Source: Amycolatopsis balhimycina FH 1894 (GTDB taxonomy: Bacteria > Actinomycetota > Actinomycetes > Mycobacteriales > Pseudonocardiaceae). From it: a DNA stretch of 64,000 bases. The position numbers and the translations under genes were made by a program. Of this stretch, positions 53,241-61,480 are shown piece by piece (positions within the stretch are counted from its first letter, which is position 1; the number at the start of each line of letters is the position of its first letter). The stretch is taken from positions 7,627,533 through 7,691,532 of the forward strand of contig NZ_KB913037.1 of assembly GCF_000384295.1 (NCBI RefSeq), given 5' to 3'. The notes under the pieces were generated by a model. The model searched no databases and was not told where the DNA came from. It saw only the letters and a list, made by a program, of their open reading frames with translations.

Positions 53241-54614
53241 ATGATCAGTCGACGAGGACTGATGGCGGGGGCGGCGGGCGTCGCGGTCGCCGGCGTACTC
53301 GGCAGCAAAGCCTCCGCCCAGGCCGCCTCCGGCGCCTACGTCATGGCGTACTTCACCGAGTCGCCGTCCATGACCGGTGCCGACTACGGGCTGCACCTGG
53401 CGGTCAGCGCGGACGGCCTCGACTGGATGCCGCTCAACCAGAACAACCCGGTGGTGACGCCGACGGCGGGCACCGGCGGGCTGCGCGACCCGTTCGTGCT
53501 CCGCAAGCAGGACGGCCGGTTCGTGGTGCTGGCGACCGACCTCAAGGGCACCGACTGGTCGCTACAGAACCAGTACGTGCACGTCTGGGACTCAGCGGAC
53601 CTGCGTGGGTTCACCGGCTACCGCCGGATCAAGCTGCACTCGATGGCGACGCACAGCTGGGCGCCCGAGGCGTTCTGGGACCCGTCGCGCAACCAGTACG
53701 CGATCATCTACTCGGCGGCGTCCGGCGGCCACGACGTCATCATGGTCAACTACACCACCGACTTCGCGACGGTGAGTGCGCCGCAGGTGTTCTTCGACCC
53801 CGGTCACGCGACGATCGACGGCACGATGGCCACCATCGGTGGCGTCAACTACCTGTACGTCAAGAACAACACCAACAGCACCCTGGTCGGCCAGCGCTCC
53901 GGCTCCCTGGCCCCCGGCAGCTTCACCACCTACAAGACCGGAATCTCACCCGGGCGGGGGGTGGAGGCGCCGCAGATCGTGCCCGCGCTGTCGGGGAACC
54001 GCTGGTACCTCTGGGGTGACACGTGGAGCCCCAACGGCCGGTTCTTCTGCTGGGAGACCACCGACGTGGCCGCGGGGAACTGGACGCTGCTCAACGACCG
54101 CGCCTACACCCAGCCGCTGAACTCCAAGCACCCCGGGATCACGCCGATCACCGCCGCGGAGATGTCCGGCCTGGTCGCGCAGTGGGGTGCGCCGGCGTGG
54201 CGACGTCTCAAGTCCTACAACTTCCCGGACCGCTACGTCCGGCACGCCGACTCCGTGGGCCGCATCGACCCCTATCCCTTCGACCCGTACCAAGACCAGC
54301 TGTGGAAGCTGGTGCCCGGGCTGGCGGACGCCGCCGGCGTGTCGTTCGAATCCGTCAACTACCCGGGCCGGTACCTGCGGCACAGCGACTACGAGCTGCA
54401 CCTGGTGGCCGACGACGGCTCGGCGACGTTCAAGGCGGACGCCACCTTCCACCAGACGCCGGGGCTCGCCGACTCGAGCTGGTCGTCGTTCCGCTCGCAC
54501 AACTACCCGGACCGATACGTCCGGCACTACTCCTACGTGCTGCGGATCGACCCCCTCGGCAGTACATCGTCCGCTGTGGACAAGCAGGACGCGACCTTCC
54601 GCGTCGGCTACTGA
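53241..54614 (+). CDS. Secreted GH43 glycosidase with AbfB (CBM42-like) domain
   Basis: 457 aa. Twin-arginine signal peptide (SRRGLMAG, cut near ASAQAA). GH43 fold: GGLRDPFVLRKQDGRFVVLATD with the base Asp, ATHSWAPEAFWDP, and RGVEAPQIVPALSGNRWYLWG with the likely acid Glu. C-terminal AbfB domain (about 315-457, RLKSYNFPDRYVRHADSVGRIDP and repeats YPGRYLRHSDYELHL, YPDRYVRHYSYVLRI) binds arabinofuranose. Likely an extracellular arabinofuranosidase or arabinanase. ATG at 53241. Confidence 0.88.
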   Translation: MISRRGLMAGAAGVAVAGVLGSKASAQAASGAYVMAYFTESPSMTGADYGLHLAVSADGLDWMPLNQNNPVVTPTAGTGGLRDPFVLRKQDGRFVVLATDLKGTDWSLQNQYVHVWDSADLRGFTGYRRIKLHSMATHSWAPEAFWDPSRNQYAIIYSAASGGHDVIMVNYTTDFATVSAPQVFFDPGHATIDGTMATIGGVNYLYVKNNTNSTLVGQRSGSLAPGSFTTYKTGISPGRGVEAPQIVPALSGNRWYLWGDTWSPNGRFFCWETTDVAAGNWTLLNDRAYTQPLNSKHPGITPITAAEMSGLVAQWGAPAWRRLKSYNFPDRYVRHADSVGRIDPYPFDPYQDQLWKLVPGLADAAGVSFESVNYPGRYLRHSDYELHLVADDGSATFKADATFHQTPGLADSSWSSFRSHNYPDRYVRHYSYVLRIDPLGSTSSAVDKQDATFRVGY

Positions 54615-54635
54615 GCGCTCGCGGAAGGATCCGTC

Positions 54636-56069
54636 ATGCTACGACGACGTGGCGCGGTGTTGTCCTTGCTGGTGTTCGCCGCCGTCCTGCTCGGCGCGCC
54701 CGGTGTGCACGCCGCGCCGGTGACGGTGGCCAACGGGAGCCAGTTCACCGACCCGGCGGGCGCTCTGGTGCACGCGCACGGCGGCGGGATGCTCAAGGTG
54801 GGCGCGTACTACTACTGGTTCGGCGAGAACCGCAACGCTGACGACACCTTCCGCGCGGTCTCGGCCTACCGCTCGACCGACCTGAAGACGTGGGAGTTCC
54901 GGGGCGACGTGCTGACGCAGTCGTCGGCGGCCGAGCTGGGCCGGGCCAAGATCGAACGGCCCAAGGTGATCTACAACAGCTCGACCGGGCAGTACGTGAT
55001 GTGGATGCACAAGGAAAACGGGGACGACTACGCCGAAGCGCGCGCGGCCGTGGCCACCTCCTCGACGGTCGACGGCGGCTACACCTACCGCGGCAGCTTC
55101 CGCCCGCTCGGTGCCCACATGTCGCGTGACATCACGCTGTTCAAGGACGACGACGGCACCGCGTACATGGCCTCCGCGGCCCGCGAGAACGCCGACCTCA
55201 ACGTCTACCGGCTCGCCGCCGACTACACCGGCGTCGCGGCGCTGGTGCAGACGCTGTGGCCCGGCTCGTACCGCGAGGCGCCGGCGATGTTCAAGCGCAA
55301 CGGCGTCTACTTCCTGCTCACCTCGGGCGCCACGAGCTGGCAGCCGAACCAGCAGAAGTACGCCACGGCCACCAGCGTCACGGGCACGTGGAGCGGGTTG
55401 ACGAACGTCGGTGACTCCACCGGCTACGGCAGCCAGACCGCGTATGTGCTTCCCCTGCAAGGCTCGCAGGCGACCTCGTACCTCTACCTGGGCGATCGAT
55501 GGGCGGGTGCCTGGAACCGCCCGGTCAACGAGTCGCGGTACGTGTGGCTGCCGCTGAGTTTCCCGAGTGCCACCACGATGTCGATGAGCTGGTACCCGAA
55601 GGTGAGCATCGACGCGGCGACCGGCGTGGTCGCGGGCGTCGGCACCGGCAGCGCGTACGAGACGATGGTGGCTCGGCACAGCGGGAAGTGCGCGGACATC
55701 CCGAGTTCGTCCCGGAACGACGGCGTCGCGCTCACGCAGTACACGTGCAACAACGGCGCGAACCAGCAGTGGAGCGTGCTCGACCTCGGCGACGGCTACG
55801 TCAACTTGATCGCGCGGCACAGCGGGCTGTGCCTCGGCATCGCGGGCGGCTCGACGGCGGACGGCGCGGCGGCGGGGCAGGGCACGTGCACTTCGGGTGC
55901 GAACCAGCAGTGGCAGGCCCAGTCCGTCGGCGGGTACGTCCGGTGGGTGGCGAGCCACAGCGGGAAGTGCCTCGACGTCGTGTCCGCGTCGACGGCCGAC
56001 GGCGCGGCGGTCAAGCAGTACCCGTGTACCGGCGTGACGAACCAGCAATGGCAGCGGAAGGCGGCCTGA
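54636..56069 (+). CDS. Secreted GH43 (subfamily 24-like) galactanase with ricin-B lectin domain
   Basis: 477 aa. Signal peptide cut near VHAAPV. The GH43-like domain has HAHGGGMLKVGAYYYWFGENRN, SRDITLFKDDDGTAYMASA and SYREAPAMFKRNGVYFLLTS; this matches exo-beta-1,3-galactanase types, where the usual base Asp is not kept (an His lies in its place here). The C-terminal ricin-type CBM13 (about 345-477) has three QxW repeats (NQQWSVL, NQQWQAQ, NQQWQRK). Likely debranches arabinogalactan. Probably co-transcribed with the 53241 gene, 21 nt apart. Confidence 0.85.
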   Translation: MLRRRGAVLSLLVFAAVLLGAPGVHAAPVTVANGSQFTDPAGALVHAHGGGMLKVGAYYYWFGENRNADDTFRAVSAYRSTDLKTWEFRGDVLTQSSAAELGRAKIERPKVIYNSSTGQYVMWMHKENGDDYAEARAAVATSSTVDGGYTYRGSFRPLGAHMSRDITLFKDDDGTAYMASAARENADLNVYRLAADYTGVAALVQTLWPGSYREAPAMFKRNGVYFLLTSGATSWQPNQQKYATATSVTGTWSGLTNVGDSTGYGSQTAYVLPLQGSQATSYLYLGDRWAGAWNRPVNESRYVWLPLSFPSATTMSMSWYPKVSIDAATGVVAGVGTGSAYETMVARHSGKCADIPSSSRNDGVALTQYTCNNGANQQWSVLDLGDGYVNLIARHSGLCLGIAGGSTADGAAAGQGTCTSGANQQWQAQSVGGYVRWVASHSGKCLDVVSASTADGAAVKQYPCTGVTNQQWQRKAA

Positions 56070-56149
56070 ACGGCTCCTTTCGGCCCTTGACGACGGGGTG
56101 ACTGCTCGGTAACTTTTTGCGAAACTCCTTCACGTTTGGGGCCGCCGTC

Positions 56150-57901
56150 ATGCGCATGCTCGTGGCTTTGCTCACCGCCGTGGCGATGACCTCCGGGGTC
56201 GTCGCCTCCGCCGTCGCCGAAGACGTTCCGCAGCACCGGTTGACCGTGCGCGGTTCGGCTTTCGTCGACGAGTACGGCCGCGAAGTGGTCTTGCGCGGGT
56301 TCAACGTCTCGGGCGAGGTGAAGCTGGCAGAAAACGGTTTCCTGCCGTTCGCCAACGCGGCCGACGCGCGCCGCTCCGCGCAGTCGATGCGCGCGCTCAC
56401 CGGCGCGAACGCCGTGCGGATCCCGATCGCGTGGGCCGGAACGCAGCCCGTGCGCGGGCCGGTGAACACGCAGTACCTGGCCGCGCTGACCGACCAGATG
56501 AAGGCGTTCCTGGACGAGGGTTTCACGGTTCTGCCCGACTTCCACCAGGACCTGTTCTCCCGCTACCTGTTCAACCGCGGCAGCTGGTACACCGGTGACG
56601 GCGCGCCGAAGTGGGTCGTCGACCTCGGCGGTTACCCGGCGGAGAGCTGCGGCATCTGCGCCCACTGGGGGCAGAACATCACTCAGAACGGCGCGGTCCA
56701 GGACGCCACGAAGGACTTCTGGCACAACGCCCGCGGCGTCCAGGACGAGTTCGTCGGCCAGGCCGTCCAGACGATGTCCTACCTGCGGACGAACCTGAGC
56801 GCCGCCCAGTTCGCGGGCATCGCGGGCATGGACCCGTACAACGAACCGTTCGCCGGGCGGTACGACCAGGGCCAGGACAGCAAGGCCTGGGAACAGAACG
56901 TGCTCTGGCCGTTCTTCAAGCAGTTCCGGGCCGCAATGGACACCGCCGGCTGGCAGGACAAGCCCGCGTTCGTCGAGCCGAACATGTTCTGGAACGCCAA
57001 CATCTCCTTCCAGCTCCACCCCGGCGGCTTCCAGGACACCGGCGTCATGGGTCCGCGGTACGTGTTCAACACGCACTTTTACGACCAGCTCGCCCAGTCC
57101 GGCGTGTTCATGCCGGGCAAGGCGGGTGACGGCCAGTACAGCGGGAGCTTCGGCACGGTCCGGGATCGCGCGACCGCGCTGGGCACGACGGCGATCGTCA
57201 CCGAGTTCGGCCACCCGATGACGGGGTACACCTCCGACAAGACGCCGACCGTGGACAAGGCGATGTACCAGGCCCTGGACTCGCGCGTGTCGGGCGCGAA
57301 CTGGTGGCGGCAGCCGGCGCAGTCGGGCCCGGTGCTGTCGGCGACGCAGTGGCAGTGGGACACCTACAGCGGCCGGCACCACGAGCTGATGAACGACAAC
57401 CCGGACAAGGTCAAGACGGACGGCGACGCCTGGAACGGGGAAGATTTCTCGTCGGCGCGCACGGCGGACGACGGAACGGTCCAGCTCCGCCAGGACGCGC
57501 GCCTGCTCGACCGCCTCTACCCGGCGGCGGTGGCGGGGCACACGCTGGCGTTCACGTACGAGGACCGCTCGCGCGACGGCAGCCAGACGCTGACGTGGAA
57601 CCAGATCCCGTCGACGATGCCGGCGACGGCGGCGCTGACCGGCACGGGTCGTTATGGAGTCCTGGTGTGGCAGGGAACCGACGCGGGCGCGCCGACCGAG
57701 CTGCACGTGCCGGCGGGGATGACGCCGACGGTGATCACCGACGTGGCCTCGGTCAGCCGGGTGGGCGACCGCCTGCGCCTGGCCGCGACACCGGGCCTGC
57801 ACTACGCGCTGATCGCGGAACCGGCGACGGCGCCGACGGCGGCTCAGCTGGCGGCTGCCCGCGCGGAACTCGCGGCCTGGGCGCCCACGGCGGTCCGCTA
57901 G
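56150..57901 (+). CDS. Secreted GH5 endoglycoceramidase-like glycosidase
   Basis: 583 aa with a signal peptide (cut near SAVAED). The domain shows the endoglycoceramidase family opening RGFNVSGEVKLAENGFLPF, then VLPDFHQDLFSRYLF, acid/base GMDPYNEPF and nucleophile AIVTEFGHP, both catalytic Glu being present. C-terminal beta-sandwich (about 470-583). Substrate class in the family is glycosphingolipid or related glycosides; in an actinomycete it may act on a plant or host glycolipid. ATG at 56150; the TTG upstream at 56117 is unlikely. It is 81 nt after the galactanase gene. Confidence 0.87.
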   Translation: MRMLVALLTAVAMTSGVVASAVAEDVPQHRLTVRGSAFVDEYGREVVLRGFNVSGEVKLAENGFLPFANAADARRSAQSMRALTGANAVRIPIAWAGTQPVRGPVNTQYLAALTDQMKAFLDEGFTVLPDFHQDLFSRYLFNRGSWYTGDGAPKWVVDLGGYPAESCGICAHWGQNITQNGAVQDATKDFWHNARGVQDEFVGQAVQTMSYLRTNLSAAQFAGIAGMDPYNEPFAGRYDQGQDSKAWEQNVLWPFFKQFRAAMDTAGWQDKPAFVEPNMFWNANISFQLHPGGFQDTGVMGPRYVFNTHFYDQLAQSGVFMPGKAGDGQYSGSFGTVRDRATALGTTAIVTEFGHPMTGYTSDKTPTVDKAMYQALDSRVSGANWWRQPAQSGPVLSATQWQWDTYSGRHHELMNDNPDKVKTDGDAWNGEDFSSARTADDGTVQLRQDARLLDRLYPAAVAGHTLAFTYEDRSRDGSQTLTWNQIPSTMPATAALTGTGRYGVLVWQGTDAGAPTELHVPAGMTPTVITDVASVSRVGDRLRLAATPGLHYALIAEPATAPTAAQLAAARAELAAWAPTAVR

Positions 57902-58566
57902 CGCAGGGTCGCGATCCCGGCCAGGAAGATGTCGACGCCTGCGAGGAACTGCTCGCGGTCGTCGTGCTCCCGCAGCTGGGTCGCGGCCTGGTGGACGAAC
58001 GGGTACTCGTCCGGGTCGAGTGCCGCCCACCGGGCGGCGACCGCGCCCAGGAAAGCCTCGCGGTCCGCCTCGTCGGAGGTGAGGAGCCGGGCGTTGGCGG
58101 CGTTCTGCCCGGCCACGCCGAGCACGTAGTTCACGAGCGCGCCCGCGGCGTCGAACAGCGCTTCCGCGGGCACGTCGAGCGCGACGAGCAGCCCGCCGAT
58201 GCGCTCGTAGACCTCCAGGAGCGCGGGCCGCCACGGCTCGCGGGAGAGCTGGGCGCCGACCCAGGGGTGGGCGTCGATCGCGTCGAACAGGCCCAGTGAG
58301 ACCGTGCGCAGCGCTTGCCGCGGCTCCGCCCCGACGACCGCGTCCCGCATGACGCGGGCGATGACGGCGTCGGTCGCCGCCGCGAGCAGGTCGCTCTTGT
58401 TCGCGACGTGGTGGTAGATCGCGCCGTAGCCGGTCGAGAGGCGGGCGGTGAGGGCGCGGAACGTGAGCGCGGCCTCGCCGCCGTCGTCCAGGATCGCGGC
58501 CGCCGCCCGCACGATCACTTCCTTGGACAGCCCGTCCGTGCGCCTCTTCGTCACGGGCTCGATCAT
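57898..58566 (-). CDS. TetR-family repressor
   Basis: 222 aa. The N-terminal TetR HTH (about 10-55: EVIVRAAAAILDDGGEAALTFRALTARLSTGYGAIYHHVANKSDLL) and a helical ligand-binding C-terminal domain of the TetR_C type. ATG at 58566. Divergent from a TetX-like monooxygenase gene with two TTGGAACGRCGATCCAA operators between them, so it most likely represses both genes and senses the monooxygenase substrate. The last 4 nt overlap the GH5 stop of the convergent gene. Confidence 0.93.
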   Translation of the reverse strand: MIEPVTKRRTDGLSKEVIVRAAAAILDDGGEAALTFRALTARLSTGYGAIYHHVANKSDLLAAATDAVIARVMRDAVVGAEPRQALRTVSLGLFDAIDAHPWVGAQLSREPWRPALLEVYERIGGLLVALDVPAEALFDAAGALVNYVLGVAGQNAANARLLTSDEADREAFLGAVAARWAALDPDEYPFVHQAATQLREHDDREQFLAGVDIFLAGIATLR

Positions 58567-58573
58567 CGCACGT

Positions 58574-58590
58574 TTGGAACGGCGATCCAA
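58574..58590. promoter_or_regulatory. TetR operator 1
   Basis: TTGGAACGGCGATCCAA, an inverted repeat (TTGGA / TCCAA) lying 8 nt upstream of the tetR start, likely autoregulatory. Confidence 0.85.
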
Positions 58591-58609
58591 ACTCGTGCTA
58601 GCCTGGCGA

Positions 58610-58626
58610 TTGGAACGACGATCCAA
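58610..58626. promoter_or_regulatory. TetR operator 2
   Basis: TTGGAACGACGATCCAA, identical to operator 1 apart from one central base, 36 bp away (about three and a half helical turns) and 13 nt before the monooxygenase start codon. Confidence 0.85.
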
Positions 58627-58638
58627 TCGGAGGAAACC

Positions 58639-59754
58639 ATGACAGTCACGATCATCGGAGCCGGCCTCGGCGGGCTGGTCCTGGCCCGCGTCCTGCACCG
58701 GCACGGCATCCCGGCCAGGGTTTACGAGGCGGAAGCGTCGCCGGCCGCCCGCCGCCAGGGCGGCATGCTCGACATCCACCCCTGGAACGGGCAGCAGGCG
58801 CTCGAGGCGGCCGGCCTGACCGAGGGGTTCCGGAAGCTCGTCCTGCCGGGCCGCGAGTCGTCCCGCGTCGTCGACCGCGACGGCACCGTGCTGCTCGACC
58901 GGCCCGACGACGGCACCGGCGAACGTCCCGAGGTGCAGCGCGGCGAGCTGCGGCAGCTGCTGCTCGATTCACTGCCGCCCGCCACTGTCCACTGGGGACA
59001 CAAGGTGACCGGGGTGCGGACCCTCGGCGACGGCGGCCACGAGGTGAGCCTGGCCGACGGCACCAGGTTCGTCACGAGCCTGCTGGTCGGCGCGGACGGC
59101 GCGTGGTCGAAGGTCCGGCCGCTGCTCTCCGGCGCCACCCCGGAGTACGTCGGCGTCTCGGTCGTCGAGACGTTCCTGTTCGACGGCGACGCCCGCCATC
59201 CGGCCGCCGCGAAGGCCGTGGGAGCCGGTGCGCTTTACGCGCTCGCACCGGGCAAGGGAATCGTGGCTCATCGGGAGGGCGACGGGACCTTGCACACGTA
59301 CGCGCAGTTGTTCAAGCCCCAGGACTGGCTCGAAGGCGCCGACGCCGCGACCATGACGGCCCGGGTCACCGAGGAGTTCGACGGCTGGGCGCCCGAGCTC
59401 ACGGCCCTGATCACCGACAGCGACACCCCGCCGGTGCTGCGCCGCCTCTGCACGTTGCCGGCCGGACACCGCTGGGACCGGGTGCCGGGAGTGACCCTCC
59501 TCGGCGACGCGGCCCACCTCATGCCCCCGAACGGCGAAGGCGCGAACCTGGCCATGCAGGACGGCGCCGAACTGGGCCGGGCCCTCGCCGCGCACCCGGA
59601 CGACGTGGAGACGGCGCTGGCCGAGTTCGAGCAGGGCATGTCGGAGCGCGCGGCGGCGGAAGCGGAAGACGACATCTACGAGATCCTGTTCGGCGACGAC
59701 GCCCCTCACAGCATGCTCGCCCTGCTGGCCGGAGCCGAAGGGGCTGCGAAGTAG
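58639..59754 (+). CDS. FAD-dependent monooxygenase (TetX/aromatic hydroxylase type)
   Basis: 371 aa class A flavoprotein. FAD motif IIGAGLGGLVLARVLHRHG at the N-terminus, the middle DG motif LLVGADGAWSKVRPLLSG, and the GDAAHLMPPNGEGANLAMQDGAELG C-terminal FAD motif. Close in pattern to TetX-like and other small-molecule-inactivating monooxygenases; whether it degrades a tetracycline cannot be told from sequence alone. ATG at 58639 after GGAGGAAA. Regulated by the divergent TetR through the two operators. Confidence 0.9.
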   Translation: MTVTIIGAGLGGLVLARVLHRHGIPARVYEAEASPAARRQGGMLDIHPWNGQQALEAAGLTEGFRKLVLPGRESSRVVDRDGTVLLDRPDDGTGERPEVQRGELRQLLLDSLPPATVHWGHKVTGVRTLGDGGHEVSLADGTRFVTSLLVGADGAWSKVRPLLSGATPEYVGVSVVETFLFDGDARHPAAAKAVGAGALYALAPGKGIVAHREGDGTLHTYAQLFKPQDWLEGADAATMTARVTEEFDGWAPELTALITDSDTPPVLRRLCTLPAGHRWDRVPGVTLLGDAAHLMPPNGEGANLAMQDGAELGRALAAHPDDVETALAEFEQGMSERAAAEAEDDIYEILFGDDAPHSMLALLAGAEGAAK

Positions 59755-59851
59755 CCGGCCCCGTCGATCGTGAACACGGCGTTCCCGAATGTGACTCGGA
59801 TCTCGGCTGGAGGAGGTCGACGAGCGCCGGTAAACATCGTTAACTTCCGGC

Positions 59852-60865
59852 ATGGTTCGTGACGGCCGGATGGCCGCGGTCCCCCTTGATCCGCGCGCCG
59901 ACGAGTATCCCATGTCCTCGGTGCCGCACGGCTGGTATGCGCTTCTGCGGAGTAGCCGGCTGCCACGCGACGAGGTCGTGCCACTGCATTACTTCGGCCG
60001 CGCCCTGATCGCTTTCCGCGGGACGGACGGAAGTCCCGCGGTGCGTGATGCCTACTGCCCGCACTACGGCGCGCATCTGGGTGCCGGCGGGAAAGTGGTG
60101 GACGGGACGGTGGAGTGCCCGTTCCACGGCTGGCGATTCGGTGCGGACGGCCGGTGCACGCACGCGCCGTTCGCCGCGCGGCCGCCGAAAGTGTCCATCG
60201 GCGGGTTCCTGGTCCGCGAGCACAGCGGGCTGATCTTCGTCCACACCGGGCCGGCGGCGCCCGCCTGGGAAGTGCCGGAGATCCCGGAAACCACGTCCCG
60301 GCAGTTCACCCGTCCGATCGACGACGTGAACACCGCGCGGATCCACATCCAGGAGATGCGCGAGAACATCGTGGACGAGTCCCATTTCCACTTCATTCAC
60401 GGGCAGAGCGAGCCCCCGGTGCAGAACCTGGTCACGGACGGGCCGTTCGCCGAGGTCCGCGGACGCATTCAGCGACGGATCCTGCGCTGGGACATCGACA
60501 ACACCTTCGACGTGTTCATGTACGGCCCCGGCGTCATGGTGGTGCGCGTACACGGCGCCCTTTTGTCGTTGACCGCCGTCGCGCTCACGAACCCGATCGA
60601 CGACCGCACCAGCGAGCTGAGGATGCTCTACTACGTCCGCAAACCGGCCAGGCTGCCCTTCCTCGCGCCCATCCTCAAGCTGGCCTTCCGGACGCAGGCG
60701 TTCGGCGAGGTCCGCGAGGAAATCGGGATCTGGGACCACAAGATCCATCAGGCCCGGCCGGTCCTGCTGCCGCACGAGAAGGGCATCAAGGCGCTGCGCC
60801 GCTGGTACGCCCAGTTCTACCGGGAAACGCCCGGCTCGGAAAGTGAGATCAGTGTTTCGCCCTGA
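59852..60865 (+). CDS. Rieske non-haem iron oxygenase
   Basis: 337 aa. Rieske 2Fe-2S ligands: Cys69-x-His71 in CPHYGAHLG and Cys89-x2-His92 in CPFHGWRF. Mononuclear iron ligands in ENIVDESHFHFIHG (Asp175, His178, His183), a pattern of the KshA/Neverland-type sterol or steroid oxygenases. It needs a separate reductase, none of which is in the window. Substrate unknown. ATG at 59852; ATGs at residues 7 and 21 are alternatives. Its end overlaps the next gene by 23 nt. Confidence 0.88.
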   Translation: MVRDGRMAAVPLDPRADEYPMSSVPHGWYALLRSSRLPRDEVVPLHYFGRALIAFRGTDGSPAVRDAYCPHYGAHLGAGGKVVDGTVECPFHGWRFGADGRCTHAPFAARPPKVSIGGFLVREHSGLIFVHTGPAAPAWEVPEIPETTSRQFTRPIDDVNTARIHIQEMRENIVDESHFHFIHGQSEPPVQNLVTDGPFAEVRGRIQRRILRWDIDNTFDVFMYGPGVMVVRVHGALLSLTAVALTNPIDDRTSELRMLYYVRKPARLPFLAPILKLAFRTQAFGEVREEIGIWDHKIHQARPVLLPHEKGIKALRRWYAQFYRETPGSESEISVSP

Positions 60866-61277
60866 GGACATCAAGGCCGACGACCCGTTCGAATACGCGC
60901 GAAGGGAGCAGTGTCGCTTCTTTCGAAGTGGACATTACAGTCCACAAGAGGTGGCATCGATGATCGTCCTCGAGGCGATCCTCAGCGGGGCTGAGGACGT
61001 GCGGATCGACGTGGCTGACGGGTGGATCTGCGTCTACGCTGACGTCGACTGGTTGCACGGAATCGAGGCGAAAGCCTTCAGTGGATTCGCCCCGTTCACG
61101 GCAGGTGGACCGAACGGTGCCACCGCGGAGTTCTTCCCTGTCGTATTTTCGACTTCGGTTGTCACGGCAACGCGCTCTGAGGTCCGGCTCATCAAAGGTG
61201 ATTCCGTGGGACCACTCGGCGGTTTGGGCGGCGGTTGGGAGCGTGTGGTCGCCTTCGAGGTGACAACGGATCAGTGA
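60843..61277 (+). CDS. Uncharacterised 144-aa protein
   Basis: A soluble protein (FRPEDIKADDPFEYARREQCRFFRSGHYSPQEVASM, IVLEAILSGAEDVRIDVADGWICVYADVDWL, then GGWERVVAFEVTTDQ). No domain recognised. GTG at 60843 overlaps the Rieske gene; a GTG at 60852 is an alternative. The codons are less GC-biased than upstream genes, so it may be an accession to the genome. Overlap with the Rieske gene suggests shared transcription. Confidence 0.6.
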   Translation: MRSVFRPEDIKADDPFEYARREQCRFFRSGHYSPQEVASMIVLEAILSGAEDVRIDVADGWICVYADVDWLHGIEAKAFSGFAPFTAGGPNGATAEFFPVVFSTSVVTATRSEVRLIKGDSVGPLGGLGGGWERVVAFEVTTDQ

Positions 61278-61329
61278 GCCGCCTCGGCCGAGGACAGGGC
61301 AGGGTGCCCGGAAATGCCGTAGCCGCGTC

Positions 61330-61348
61330 GAACAGGTTCCACCTGTTC
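61330..61348. promoter_or_regulatory. Perfect hairpin before the terminator of the 60843 gene
   Basis: GAACAGGT (61330-61337) and ACCTGTTC (61341-61348) are exact inverted repeats around a 3-nt loop, 9 nt before the terminator stem. It might be an RNA-binding site or extra stabilising stem; the role is unknown. Confidence 0.5.
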
Positions 61349-61359
61349 AGTAGCAACAA

Positions 61360-61409
61360 AAGGGCTTCCTCCCCTGGTCTCCGGACGGAGGGGGGAGGAG
61401 GTCCTTTTT
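61360..61409 (+). terminator. Intrinsic terminator after the 60843 gene
   Basis: AAGGGCTTCCTCCCC (61360-61374) pairs with GGGGAGGAGGTCCTT (61392-61406) over 15 positions including two G-U pairs, followed by a T tract (61405-61409). One of few true T-tract terminators in the window. Confidence 0.75.
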
Positions 61410-61480
61410 CACTGTGCCGCGGGTGACCCCACGCGGGTCGAATGAGGCGTAGGAACCGCGAGGGGGCCGACGCTACGAGA

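Noticed and set aside
54230..54600. Repeated YPDRYVRH codons as possible DNA repeat array
   Set aside because: They are the internal repeats of the AbfB domain, not a nucleotide repeat or CRISPR array.
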